Assembly (NCBI RefSeq): GCF_030272615.1
Contig: NC_081409.1
Span: 651,776,468 to 651,840,467, forward strand
DNA length: 64,000 nucleotides
Origin: Cryptomeria japonica
Taxonomy: Eukaryota; Streptophyta; Pinopsida; Cupressales; Cupressaceae
Direction of reading: 5' to 3'
Position numbers and translations under genes: made by a program. The notes under the pieces were generated by a model that made no database searches, was not told the DNA's origin, and worked only from the letters and a program-made list of their open reading frames with translations. Each line of letters opens with the position of its first letter. Within the stretch, counting starts at the first letter, position 1. This document shows, one piece after another, positions 43,211-56,416 of the stretch.

Positions 43211-45239
43211 ATTTCACAAATTAAATTTGTATTTTCTTGTCACATGTTTACCTATCTTTCCCATTGCAACAATAAATTTAAAGTTAGTTGATGGTGCTAT
43301 AATACTTGATTGTTGTTCCCCTTTTCCCAAGTCTTACTTGTCTCAAGTACACATTTTATCATTGATACAAAAAACAATATTTCTTGGTACAATATTGCAC
43401 CTTCCTCAAACATTCACTGACCTTTCTAATTTTTGCATCAAATACAAGCACACAATGGACCCCTTGTGAGATGTTACACTCTATAAGAAAAAAATATGTC
43501 ATGAGCTGACATTTTCCATGCAAACATTTCACTATCTACATCACTTTCTTCCATTGGACTTATTGAACAATCATTGTATTGCTTAAAAAAGAACAAATAG
43601 ATCCAACAAGAAACATTACAAATGATACAAGGAAACATTTAGAATTTAATATTTTATATCAAATACAAACAAAAAATTGCCACCTTGTGAGATATTTCAA
43701 GTTCTCTAAAATACATAATCCATGATGCAAAAATTTACCTTGCAAGCATGGCACTAACTACAATGTCTCCTTCCATTGCAAGTTATTACCATATACCAAG
43801 TTAAAATGATATTTACAAGGCTAGCCCAAACTTGATGTATCAATAACCATTGCATTATTTACAAGTCTTTTCTATTTCTCAAGACAAGATCTGCCATCTA
43901 GTAGCAAAATATAGATACACATCTACATAAAATAGTGTAATCTAAAACTTTGTTAACACATATTGGCAAAGAACCAAGGACATGCAAACTCAATCATGTC
44001 ATCTTTGCGAGATGCTTAATTTTGATCAAGACATTTACAAATATAATAATACACATAATGATTTATTTTGCTTCTTATTGAAATGAAGAAAAACATAATT
44101 AAAATAGAACAATCCATTTTAAATGACAAGGTATCTCATTTCCGTACACCTTGGAGCATAAGGCATAATGCATAGATAAATTTGGTGATTTAATTGACTT
44201 CTCTATAAGAAATTCATTGTCTCTTAGCACTTTTCATTTTCATAAATAGTACAATTAGGGTATAAAAGAGCACAATGTGCCTTGATTGGCACAATCAACA
44301 ATATTCCTATAGAATTTGATAATGACAACAAGAATTGCCTAAAAGAGTAGATGAAACAACAAGAGTAGTAGTTAAATTGAAATGAAAAATACAATACAAA
44401 AATGCACATATTGAGGGCAATGTTGGGCCTACCTATGTCATGAATGCAAAAAGAGAATATCTATATAAATAAAGATTAAGAAGATCTATCAGGAAAAAAA
44501 AACAAATACACATTTATTTGAAGTAGAGCTAGATATACACTGTGACATGTTTGAAGATAACGAAATGTTCATTACTCAACCAGTCATACATTCATTTAAT
44601 GAAATGCATTCACCCAGAGACCTTGATACAATTATTACTGAAATCATACCATTGAAAGCTTTTAAAAACCTCTTGGAAGTTTCCATTACTTTCCAAGAGG
44701 ACTTTTTAGAGGATATGAACTTCCCAAATCCATTTTATGGGTTTTCTCAGCCAGATAATAGTACTAAATATTCCATTTTCAAAAAATAGAGAAATGGGGG
44801 CTTGTGCATAAAGACAATAACTTTGCAACACACATAAGAATTTTGGTAAAAATATTAAAATTATTATTTAGCAAGTATATTCAATACCATGGGTTTGCAT
44901 AAGAAAAGCTTAATTAAATGGTAAAAAGTTGCTTGCAAAAGATGTGCATAGTCCTATAATCCTTGAATATTAGGATATAAATCATTAAATACTATTCGGA
45001 CCTCCTAGAATATTTATATAAATTAGGAAAAATCTATTTTCAATAATAAGACAATTGGGACCTCCAATAATATTTGTGATATTATCCAACATTGTGCACT
45101 TTTAGGAGCAATTGTGCAAAGCACTACAAGAAATACCCACTGAGTGATAGAGAAAGTACAATAAAACCATAGAAATTTGGAACTTAGACTTTGAAATTAA
45201 AAAGGACCTATTATTTTACAATCACCACTTCAACCATAG
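43211..45239. other. No supported gene
   Basis: An 80-codon open frame at 44547-44789 (plus) has no recognisable domain or neighbours. The rest is AT-rich. Confidence 0.4.
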
Positions 45240-45560
45240 TGTCAATTGTAGGGAGTTGAGTTGACCATTTTTGCCAAAACTGCTACCATCTCAGTTAAGG
45301 TTCTCATAGGAGTTTGTTAAATCATGAAACAAATCTTGTGGAGAGATACTAGACATGTTCCAATAATGTCCCCCTCATTGTTATCTGAGGGGATTCAAAC
45401 CTGCAACCTCTCTCTCATAGCAATTGTAGGGAGTTGAGCTAGTCATTTTTTCCAAAAGGAACACTTGTTCACAAAATGGCTACCATCTCAATTAAGAATA
45501 TCACCAAATGTTGCTAAACCATGTCACAAATCCTAAGGGGAGATTTTGGACATGTTACAA
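45240..45560. repeat. Diverged 178-bp tandem duplication
   Basis: CAATTGTAGGGAGTTGAG starts two copies, at about 45243 and 45421. Each is followed by GCTACCATCTCA(G/A)TTAAG and then 'GGACATGTTACAAT'-like or 'AGACATGTTCCAAT' wording. It lies upstream of the Gag-like frame and may belong to that element's LTR or leader. Confidence 0.7.
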
Positions 45561-46213
45561 TATCAATTCATTTTTAAATGTGATGCTAAAAATCCATGAA
45601 CATTTTGGCTAGGTGTTGGACTACTTTATTTATCAAAGAATTTTAGAACAAAGGCAATGAATATGTTCATTTCATTCAATGGGTAAAAGATACATGTATA
45701 TGGGAATTTCTCAAATGTTGAAATAGAAAGCTTTGCGGACAAGTATATTTCATGTGATTCTTTGTTGCTTGATAGAAACATTGAAGAAATGCAAACATGC
45801 CATCATACAAAGACTCACAAAAATTAGAAAAAATAAAGCTACAATTTTAGTTTCCCCTTGCCTCCCATGATAATAACAACAATATTGGAGTCGTTGCCCA
45901 AACCTAATATGACAAGCAAGAATGTATTTCTATGAAAGTCATTTGTAGAAAATGTTTCCTTACCTAGTGTTGTAGCACTAAGTAAAGGGGAAAGTGTTAG
46001 TTTTCATATTTGCATACTTCTTAGTTTCATCTTTCAGTTATATGCTTATATTAGGAGAAGTATGAAATCTTTGTAATAGGTTCATTCAAAAGTCTCAAGT
46101 CTGATATTTTAGTCTTATGTATGTTTTGCTTTTACTTAAGACTTTGTTGAAAAAGAGAGTTAAGAAAGGTGTAATTGTGAAGTTTGAATGAGAAGCTTGT
46201 AAAGACAAGCAAG
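45561..46213. other. Leader-like region before the Gag-like frame
   Basis: No gene. It contains, at 45900, one copy of a 24-bp sequence that recurs exactly at 52872. Confidence 0.4.
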
Positions 46214-48224
46214 ATGTATGGTCATAATGTTGTCCCTGGTATAATGAGTGATCAACAACTTGAGGGAGGTCAACTTAGAAGGGTTTTCATCCCTAAATAG
46301 TACATACCTTTAAATTTTAGCAACATTGAAGGGTCCCCACACCCCTTCCCCATTGAGATTAAGGATCATGCACCTTTGTTTCATGCACAAGAATCTGAAT
46401 CAACACTCCACCATGTCAAGATATTCAGAGAGTTTGTTGAAGACTATCAACTTTGCAATGAAGATATAGTCATGAAGTTTTTTGTGAGATCATTGAAAGA
46501 TAGTGCAAAGGATTGGTATGAATGTTTAGCAATACAAAGTGTGTCTTCATGGGATTGCTTCAGGAGGTTGTTTTTGGAGAGATTAAACTATGATAGAGTT
46601 AGTTATGAGTAGCCTCTTAGTCCTCAGAGTTTTCCAACATGTAAGGATACAATGTATGCACAAGAGCAACCTGTGTCAAGTATTGAATGTGCATCTCAAA
46701 GCATGTGTATCCTTGCTGTCCCAGCTTATACTCTTCAGCAGTATGAGAAAGTTTATCAGCCCCAAATAGCGCAAGAACAAAGCTTCTGTGTGGAGAACCC
46801 AATGGTGTATGTCAGTGCTCAGCTAGACATAATAAAAGAAGTGGGTGAGCAACCTTATGCGCTGTTGTCTAGATTTTGGAAGGCATTGCAAAATATTCCT
46901 ATGAGTTTTATGCTTCAAGATTCTGAATGGGTAGACTTATTTTTGCAAGTCTATGAACTTGATGTTGTTCATTGGCCAAAGCGAACAAAACTGACTAGTA
47001 TGGATCAGATGGTTGTATGGATTGACATATTTGAAGATGTCAAATCTAAGATGCAGCAAGATGGTGAAAGTTTGCATACTAATAATGCCAAGGTTGAGCA
47101 AGAGTGTGATGATATTGCACGAATTAATAATGATGCTCCCTATCTTTTTGAAAATCAGACACATGATCAACATGAAGGAGACAATGTGTGTGAATAGTAG
47201 AGGGTTGAAGAGCATGAACCTGAAAATGAATGCCATGATAGCCTAAATTAAGATGAATATAGATATCTAGAAGGTCAACATTCTTTTCCAGATGATAACT
47301 ATGATTTTGAGAAGTTTGTTGGAGATGCAATTTCCCATAACATGACAAACACATGCTCTCATGAATCTAGTAGGTTTTCAGTTGAAGAGGATAGTAGTAT
47401 GGGACATGTTAGTGAGAAAGAGGACACATGTTCTATCAACAGTGAAGGAATCTCAGACTTTCTTGCAGTAGAATACTTGAGAAATGCACATGGAAAGAGT
47501 GATGAAGACAAAGACCATCTGATGGAACTACTATCAATCAGAATACTTGAGATATGCAACATTTAATAGTGCATCTACTGTCAATCTCCTTCACATGATG
47601 GAACTAGCTGATATGCAAGAAGACAAAGAGCTTGAATGCATGGGTTTCTTTGATTTCAACTTTGACATGTGTGTTGATAATAAGGATTTACATGCTAATA
47701 AACACTCAGCTATTTCTTCTAGCAGCATGTGTATGGATTCTAATGATGGCACTCTTTATGAGAGTGCTAGTGCACATGAGGGGGAAGTGGTTCTTGGTGG
47801 CTATGTTAAAAGAGGTGATAGGCTGGGAGGATGTGATACTCCAGAATGCACCCATGTTGCTAATTTGAATGACATCAAATGGGACTCAGAGCCAGAGGCT
47901 GAAATTTGTTTTTAGCTTGATGATTTACATTTGCATGAGGATCACTTGTGATCCTTTCCCTTCTCTTGATAATAGTTTTCTTATTGTGTACAATGGGAGG
48001 TGGATTCTTTTGAGGGTTCCTCTTTTAATGAGCAAACTAATTATTTGAATGAAACCTATATTCTCAGCTGTGTGCCAAATCATGAGTCTTTGTTTTCTCA
48101 GCTAAGTGATGTTTTTATAGAGAGTGACAGTGATTTGAGCCATGATGCATATTATGTTCAACATGGAAGTGTGTCTCTCAGTGAGCATGACTTGTTTTGG
48201 TCACACAATGTTTTAAATTTTTAA
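46214..48224 (+). pseudogene. Decayed Gag-only retroelement frame
   Basis: A plus-strand frame starts MYGHNVVPGIMSD at 46214 and stays in one phase to about 47566 despite stops at 46298 (TAG), 46610 (TAG), 47195 (TAG) and a TAA near 47248. It then continues in another phase (47547-47915, 48000-48224). Residues from 46376 on read like a retrotransposon Gag domain (FREFVEDYQLCNEDIVMKFF, SAKDWYECL, SWDCFRRLFLERL). The rest is long, acidic and Ser/Asp/Glu-rich. No zinc knuckle, protease, RT or integrase follows, so this resembles a non-autonomous element that carries only Gag. LTRs could not be delimited. Confidence 0.6.
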
Positions 48225-49859
48225 TCATTGCACAAGTTTAAGAAGTTCAGCAGTGAGTGCAATGATAATTTTAAGCATAGTAGCTAGATAAAAAATGCCA
48301 ACATGTTTGACCAAGGGTATTCCAGCTATGTTATCAGATTGGTTTCAATGCAATCAAAGGAAAACCATGTTTATGATAGAGGAAAGCATTGTCTGACCTT
48401 TTCAGATGGCCTTGGGCCATCACATGTGGTTTGACCTTCAAGCCACAAGCAGCTTGGGGTAGAGTTTACCTTTTTGACTCAATTCCCAATGAAGAGTTTC
48501 CTTTCTGTTCAAGTTGCTTTGTCTAGATAACTTGTGGTTGGTTTTCTTTGCAATGGTCTACTTCCCTAGAGATCTAGAATCTTGCTATGCCTGCAAGAGA
48601 CATACATCCCCAATCTAAGCCACTCCTAATTTTTGAATTTTTTTTAGAGGTTTCCATATAAAATTTGCTAAGGTATGAAAAAGTACACCACTGAAAGCTA
48701 TTTGAGAAGGCCCTTTTGAGAGCTAATAAGTTGGGATCTAGTAAACTTCATAAGAAATCACTTGGAGATTATGTTGGACACATTCCATTAAGTCTATATA
48801 TCCATTTGCAAGCTCCTACAACTATTTTTAACATGTTGTTTGATGCAGCTACTTCTGGGGGTTTGCACAAATATGCATAGTTCACATTTCTAGGAAAGCC
48901 TGAGTAGCCTAATTTGGAGGCCTATAACTTGCACCATGTTATTTGTCATGAGTAAATTATTGTTCCCATGTGTTCTCCGCAAAATTATGTACTACCCTGC
49001 TCATTTTAATACTCCTATGATTTCATTTGACCTATTTTCCAAAGCCAAATCATTTGCAATTTGTTGTTTTCTGCAAATCAGACAGTGTAAAACAGCAGTT
49101 CAGTACCCTTTTTGGAATTTTGTATCTCACACCTGGTTGACCTAAAATTAAAAGTAGTAGTACAAAATGAATCTATATAGGTTTTTCTATCATCTACACA
49201 ATTTGTAGCCCCCCAACTCTTCATTTGGTCAGTTTTCATGGCTCATTCCATATGGACCTTTTTACTGTTTCAGAAATAACATGTAAATGGGCCACTTTGA
49301 GCATTAATATCTTTCACTCGGGTGATTATTTTCTCAAACCAATTGTTCCATGAGATTCCTTGTAGTGAAATGAGTATGTGTGCCAGTTTCTAGCTCTTCA
49401 TGATTTCATCTGATATGTTTTCAAATTTTTTTTGAAACTGGGTTTGAAGAGGTTTCTGGCAGTTTTTAGTGCAGAAACAGCTAAGTAGTGAACTTTGGAG
49501 ATTAAAATATTGCAACTTAGTAAGCGTCAAGGAAATCTATTTTTTCAGGATGATTAAAAAAATATCAATCTATATGCTTGTCAGATGGCATGGTCTCAAG
49601 TGGCCATTTGAGTGGGTTTTGAAGGCAGTTTTTGGGGCTGCAGAGGTGATTTTGGTCATTTTGCAAAACAGTAAAAATCAAGTTTCAAGGATTAAATTTT
49701 GCAGATGATTGATCCAAATAGATATTCTAATGGGTCCAAATTAGTGGTAATATATTATTATTTTAAATCATTATTATGATTTAAATAATAATTACATATG
49801 GGGTAAATTGGGAAAATGGTTCAGGAAATTATTTAATAATGTTTTGAGATAACATTATT
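48225..49859. mobile_element. Probable non-coding part of the same decayed retroelement
   Basis: Short frames only. Wording such as 'GCAGAAACAGCTAAG...ATTAAAATATTGCAACTT' near 49475 recalls 17700-17760, suggesting a shared repeat. Confidence 0.3.
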
Positions 49860-50545
49860 GAACATATTATTTGATATTCAAAATATCATTTAAGTCATTT
49901 TATAATGATTTTAAATGAAAATGTGTATAGCATTTGGTGGGCCTGGGAAAGTTAAAAAATTAAAATCAAATATTCATGGAGAATATAAGGTCTGAGGCAA
50001 ATGATAAAATAATTTGAAAGCAAATTAAAGATTTTCTTTAAGATTAACTGTCGCACAAGTTTGTTTATATCCAAGCTATCACATGATCGCGTAATGGGAA
50101 GGAGGCCGATATGCATCGCGGCATTGCGAGCAAGAGTTTTCATTGGTTAAAATATTTTCACAAGGGACCCCACTTGCATCATCAGAATATGGTTACATTT
50201 GTGAATTTAATAAGGTAGTTTATTGTTTAAATCATTTTTATGATTTAAATAATCAGGTATATGTAAGGGGCAAATGTTATTTCTTAAAATTTGCTCTGCA
50301 CTTTTGCATCCAAAAGTTTTTTGGTGGGCCCCAAGTGATTTAAAAAAATCAAAACCAAAATAGTAAAATGCAAGTGATAATATAATTGTAGGGGCAAATT
50401 GAAGATTTGCCACATATTATTGAGATTATTTTTCTTGCAACTTTGGTTTAATCTTTGCCATCTCGTGATCACGCGACCAGAAGATGTGAGGCTGTTAACC
50501 ATCGCGCCATTGCAATGAAGGGGATTTTCTTTGCCCTAAAATATT
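49860..50545. repeat. Diverged 385-bp tandem duplication
   Basis: TTGGTGGGCC at 49934 and 50321, then AAAATC(A/A)AA..., then 'GATCGCG..' or 'GATCACGCGACC' and 'CATCGCG(G/C)CATTGC' near 50085-50130 and 50468-50512, define two strongly diverged copies about 385 bp apart. Confidence 0.7.
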
Positions 50546-53459
50546 TAGCAAGATAGAATGTAGGGTTTTCCATAGTCTCATGACCGCCATGATTGTAGGA
50601 TAAGCATGATGTATATTTGTTGATATGGCTTTAGAAATTTTAGCAGCTGCAACCAACAGAGGTAAAGCTAGACCCCACGCCCTTTGACATTGTTCTTCCA
50701 CGCCTGCAATAGTTTGTAAGTTTTGATGGGGGTAGTGATATTTATGAGAGAATCACGGGTTGGGCTTATGTTTTTTTTAAAGATGCATCAGAGAGATGCC
50801 ATTTCAGGAAAATATACAAAGTGAAAAATACAAGGAAGCTTTCAAAATTCTGAGTCAACTATGTGCTTTGGAACAATAATATTTTTGTTCATAGTTCATA
50901 TATTATTGGTGAAGAGTTTTACCAATGGTGATAATGAGAGTAACAAGGTAAAGATGTTTTACCCACAGCAGAGCAAAAATTTCACATATGCAAAAAATGG
51001 ATAAGACATAAAAGGCTTGTGAAGTATCTGCATAAATTTTAAAAGTGAAAGAGATATTTTAAGTTACCAGTGTAAGTGAGTGAATTATTTTGGCTAAGTT
51101 GGAAATAGAATAAATATTTTCACTCACTGGTGAAAGTGTACACAGAGGCATTACAATGTGGCAAATATTGTTTTTCATTTAAGTGATATTCGTCACATAA
51201 ATATTTTTCATTGGTAAAGACAATGTGCTAGTGACATGGTTAAAATGGTAAACTAATGAAGGTAAATGATGCTGCAGTCAATTATTTTTGTCTCCCAATA
51301 ATGTTATTCTTATGAGAAGCAAAAAATGAGGAGTTAAGTGATTATTTTCACTCAAGTAAACATACGCAGGTAAATGTGAAGTATAAGAATGAGTTGATAT
51401 TCCTTATATCAAAGTAAAGAAATTGTAAAAAATGCTTCCTATAAGTGCAATGTGTTCACGAAAAGAAAATGTGGATAAAAGGTATTTTCACCTAGAAACA
51501 TATTTTCACCAATAAAGTGAAATACATGTGCAAATTATTATTCTCCCAGTAAAGAGTGCTTGCATGAGAATTGACCCAAGTGGAGAATATTTTCAGTTAG
51601 AAGATATTTTGGGAAAGTGCAGATCAAATTTTGAAGATGCAAGGATATTTTCAGATGCAGAGAGATGAAAGAGATAGGACACATGGCATCAACATGGCAA
51701 ATTGAAGAAGACATGTGGCAAAGCAGGAGCAGATCTGAAGTCTTCCTCTCTTCTATTTATTCTTCTTTCTTCTCTGTTGTAAAGGTTTTGAAATTTTTCT
51801 CTTGTACAGGGTATGTAGGTAGTTCTTATCTAGAGGTTTTAGGTCCATGCAGTAGACTGGTTATTTTGAGCAACATCTAATGCATTTTACAGAGAAAATT
51901 TTATATGGAGTCCAGTGTTCAAGTTTTTTGTAGGCATTTGAAAAATGGAATGTAAAGTGTTATGTGGCAGAAGTAGCATTTGGAGTAAATGAAAATATGG
52001 TTCAGATCTAGCTTCTCTCCATTGTATGATTCTATCAGTTTTTGAGTAAAATCAACCAAGGGTTTAATTTGTTCAGTGCATTGTTATGATGCATGTGGTA
52101 TTATGTTTATGCTTTGGCCCAAGGGGTCAATTAAATTTCTTAAATAGAGTTGCAGAATGATAGGGCTTGTGTAAGGATTGAGGTAAGTAGTTATGGATAT
52201 GAATCACTGATGAGATACACTATAAGGCAGTGTTATTTTGGATCTAATAACTGCTAGATAAAATCTTGTCATATATCATTTTATGTTTTTCACAGTTTCA
52301 AGTTGCCCAATGGAATCAGGCACTGATCACAACAAGCAATTGTGTTTATAGTCAGTGTTGTTGTCAAACTCATTAGCTCTTGCTACAAGCTTAGTTTGAA
52401 TCAAAATATTTTTTATTTTGTGTATGTGTGTTTATGAGCTGAAATGTCTCATAGCTCCAAGAAGTTGACGAGATTTCTCATTTTTTTTTTAAGCCCATAT
52501 GAGAACTATTATTTCCAATAACTTGAAGATTTGTTCATTCTCATTGCTCCACTTTAAGTTGTAGACCAATGGATGATTAGCCATCATTTAGCATCTCCTT
52601 AAATTGTTGTTGAGCCTTGTGGTGAGATTATCTGCTTTATTTAATGTTATTTACAAGTGTGGTGCATATATTGGAAATACATTAAGGGATCACACTCCCT
52701 GGTTTTGTAGAGCCTAAAGTGCAGAAGGATCTTGTATCCTTGTTGAAGTTGGTCCAAGTCCTTGAAATTTTTGATAGTTGAGGTTAGCAACCTCATAGGA
52801 AGTAGAGAGATCAACTTGGTTGCTGCATAAGTGTAAAACCCATAATTGGGAACCAACGGGAGCCATTGCTCAAACCTAATATGACAAGCAAGAATTTTTT
52901 TCAAAGAGTTGGCAAATAGAAACTATACAAAAGCAGTTTCATGTTTTAATTTCAAATGGATGAAATAAACTACAATGCTATTCTACAATAAACATTGTCA
53001 CACAAAATTATGATGCTAAAAAGAGATTCAATTAATATTTGGATAAAAATTTTCGCAAATAAAGTGCTAACACAATGATGTTGTCCATGCAAATATAGAT
53101 GCATAATTTATATAAGATGAATATGTTGTTGTAGCTTATCATAATTCATACATGACAAAACATGATAGAACATTACCTCTTGTATTTTACTATTTGCAAT
53201 AACAATTCACTCATTCTTATAATGGAAAGATATAGTTCATATGAAAACTTGGTAATGCATTTCTTAACTATCAAAAAATATGCAATAATTTTTATGTTCA
53301 AATTGTTCTCTCATTTACATTGCATAAGGAAAATTATTTTCATCAATATTGAACTATAAATAGGATAATCTATTGTAAGTTTATAACATCATGAGATTAA
53401 TAGTCTATTCATTTGTTTCCTAATTTTAGTGTTGCACCACTACATTTTATTTTCATTTT
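50546..53459. other. No gene seen; decayed repeats
   Basis: Contains many TATTTTCAC(T/C) and 'AGTGAAA' phrases at 51050-51620 and a 24-bp exact match (52872-52895) to 45900-45923. No frame has a recognisable domain. Confidence 0.4.
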
Positions 53460-55040
53460 CTTGCAGCTATAAGCATGCGTGAGATTGAGGCCACCAAAAC
53501 CAAAATAGAAAGACCCCTTTTTTTAAAGAGAGGCTTTTGACCATAGTGACAAACTAATAGGAACAAGGGTCTTGACCCCACAAAAAGCTTCACACTTTTA
53601 CAACTGAGGTGTTTAGGAAGAAACCTTGAACCATCTTCCAAACAAAAACCCTTTCACTAAAAGCAAAGTGACCAAGGTAATAGTCAACTAATATTGGATT
53701 TTAAAAGGGTTCTAGCAATATTTTACTTTAAGGACCACCTTGAATACAAAATTGTTTAGACAAGGAAACAAAAAAGATCTTAACAACAACTAGTTTTGGA
53801 AGGAACCCAAAAAACTGGTAATAGTAGAATCACCTAGCTATTCAACAGAAACACTAAATAGGATAGTCAAAGAATGGAATTGAAGAAGAAATCCCAAAGG
53901 ATTTTGAAAGGCATCCCTAAACCTTTTAATGGTAGAAGTTCCTGGAAACAAAGCATCTTGGACCACCTCAATAGGTCCACTATCAGAAGTACCACTTACC
54001 TCGACAAGATACCTAAAAGAGAACCCTAGGCCCTTTAGAACAAAAGCCTTAAAGAAACATAGATTCATGACAAAATTAGCCCTTGGGTCAACATAAGAAG
54101 TAACAAGAGCAAGAACCTCTAGAACGTCCACCTTAGAAGCAAGGAAACCTCTCCAACCATTGCAAGAGGACCACGAGCTACATAAAAGGAAGTGTCCACC
54201 TCTAAAGGACTTGGATAACTAAAGCCATTGAGATAGGCTTTAGCCAAAACAATCTCCATAGGATCCTTACTAAAGTAATAGATGTGAAAACCAAATAAAG
54301 GGTTCCTGATACCAAGCTCCACAAGGATGAACTTAAGAATAATTTGTAAGAAGGCACAACTAAACCTAGAACCTAAGTCACCATGGACAAAAGAAGAGAG
54401 CAATTAGCTCCATAGAGGCTCAATAGAAGCTATCAAGAATTCATTAGGAAAATCTAGGGTTGAAACCTTAACTTCCAAGGATGAACCAACCAAAGCCCCA
54501 TAAACCATAGCCTATGCAGTTGTAAGGGAGAATCTAATCAATCCACAAAACAAAATAAGGATGTAAGACAACCCACAAATAGGATAAGATGAAACCCTAG
54601 ATCTAAAGAAAAGAGCACCACAAGACAAATGAGAGTAGCTCCAAGAGCAAAAACCCAAAGCATCACTAAAAAAGATACCACAAAATGAGCAACCAAGTCC
54701 TTCTCAGTCTCGTATAACCCATGATAGAGAGGGAAAGAGTGTAACCAACTTGGCCCAAGGCATGTCCTTGAAGAGAAAGGCCCCAAAACTATCCCCTACC
54801 AAATCCAAACATGTAATAGACAACAATGCTCTTGCCACAGCCAAAAAGCTCTTGCTGCAACCAAAAACATTCTTGACCTGGCAGAAAGGAACCCAACCAG
54901 GCCAAATACCCACACCTGCTAGATCCCCATCTTTCATAGTGACACGAGCACAAAACTCATCCTCCTTTGCATTTCCATCCGCATTATCCTCCCCTCCAGA
55001 AACCCTATCGCCTCTATCTCCTCCTCCACTGTCTGTCTTT
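53460..55040 (-). mobile_element. GC-richer repeat of unknown class, copy B (inverted relative to 21.4-22.9 kb)
   Basis: On the minus strand this reads like the 21421-22900 block: it carries the 17-mer AGTCCTTTAGAGGTGGA (complement near 54190-54212) and 'GATGCCTTTCAAAATCCTTTGGG'-type wording. Minus-strand frames of 77-97 codons (53838-54131, 54119-54403, 54704-54937) run in tandem and contain phrases such as AGVGIWPGWVPFCQVKN and KDMPWAKLVTLFPSLSW. These may be true but decayed coding sequence. No family was recognised. Confidence 0.4.
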
Positions 55041-55049
55041 ATTAATTTT

Positions 55050-56345
55050 ACAAATGTCAGATTTTAAAGATGCAAGATGTTCCTATAGTAGTATAAATAT
55101 ATTGTGTCTTGAATATTTTTATTATTTAAATATATTTTAACATTATTAAATATCTTAAATATTATTTCATTTTCAATTATTTCCATGAGAAAGCAACTTT
55201 GAGAAAAATGCCATAGTAATTTTTTTTATTAAGAATAATTAAAAATGAGTTTAATCAACAAGAGAGAAACAAAGTCTATGGTCAAGGCTACACTAGAGTC
55301 CCTTGCTATCTCTTTGGGAAAATGTTCAAACAAAAGATGGTCTTTTTTGAGAAGGTGAAAGTGCTTCAATAGGATTGGCAAGCTAAAATAACCTCCACTA
55401 GGTAGACCATCTGTTCGTGTCTTTTGTGGGAGGTATAGGTTTTTTTGGTGTCCTTCGGTTTCTAATTTAGTTTTTGGTTGTTTGTTGTGTCTGGTCATTG
55501 ACTGGTTATGATTCCATTTTGTCAAGTTATCTTTTTGATGGGTGCTGTCACTCCTCATTAGACCCTTAATCTGAGCATTATATCTGTTAAGTAAAGATTC
55601 AAGCCTCTCCCATTTTATCTAATCAAAACAAGAGAAAAAAAAATAACTCTTATTATAAAATTAAAGAAAAAAAAACCTTTTAAAGATCTTCAGAACCGAA
55701 CATTTCATAAATATATGACCATCTTATTGAAATGAAACATTTATTATGACTATAAATTTCATGAAATGAATTGCTTCTTTTTACAAGAAACGAATTGCTT
55801 CTTTACAACAGATAAGTTTAGTCGGACAGATTCTTGTTGCATTTTGCGCCTAGGGTGCAAACTGTTCAAAGTTGGCAACTTCACGTTGGTTCGCCCCGTG
55901 AACGATATTGATGTAAACAATGACGCACTAAATATAAAATGCCATCTCAGGCTGCGAAATATCAAAACATACTTTTGCTTTTACTTGTCTTGAATGAAAG
56001 TAACAGAAGTGAAGTAAGAAGGATGCACCATCCAGTATCTCTCCGCCCACGTTATCTTCGTTGAAATATATATACTTTAATAAAGAGCAACAAGAATCTG
56101 CACCAGAGAAATATATATAAATTAATAACAATAATTTTAGAAGTATATACATCTTCTTAAAAGTTCACGTGAATTGTTTCACGCAATAATGAAAGATGTC
56201 GCCGATATCAACGCAAGGCCTGCTAATCCCTACCACACATATAATACAAGCATCTGAAACCGAAAGAAACTGGGTTCACGAGATCTAGCTATTGTGTATG
56301 TTATCATATGCCCATTGTAAAGGAGTCCACGTAAGGATGCATAAA
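55050..56345. other. Intergenic upstream of PR-1; possible retroelement 3' end
   Basis: The plus strand at about 55430-55625 ('TTTTTTGGTGTCC...TTGACTGGTTATGATTCC...AAGCCTCTCCCATTTTATCTAATC') resembles the 3' end of a plant non-LTR element, but without ORF support. TTCACGTGAA (56164-56173) is a 10-bp palindrome with a G-box core, about 250 bp upstream of the PR-1 start. Confidence 0.4.
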
Positions 56346-56350
56346 CTGCC

Positions 56351-56357
56351 TATAAAA
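56351..56357 (+). promoter_or_regulatory. TATA box of the PR-1 gene
   Basis: TATAAAA in CTGCCTATAAAAGACAG, 66 bp before the ATG. A plant start about 30 bp downstream would leave a short leader. A G-box palindrome TTCACGTGAA lies 187 bp further upstream. Confidence 0.8.
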
Positions 56358-56416
56358 GACAGGGATATTAGAACCCTCAACAATATGAGAAAAGTCGTTG
56401 ATTCAAGGTATTTACA

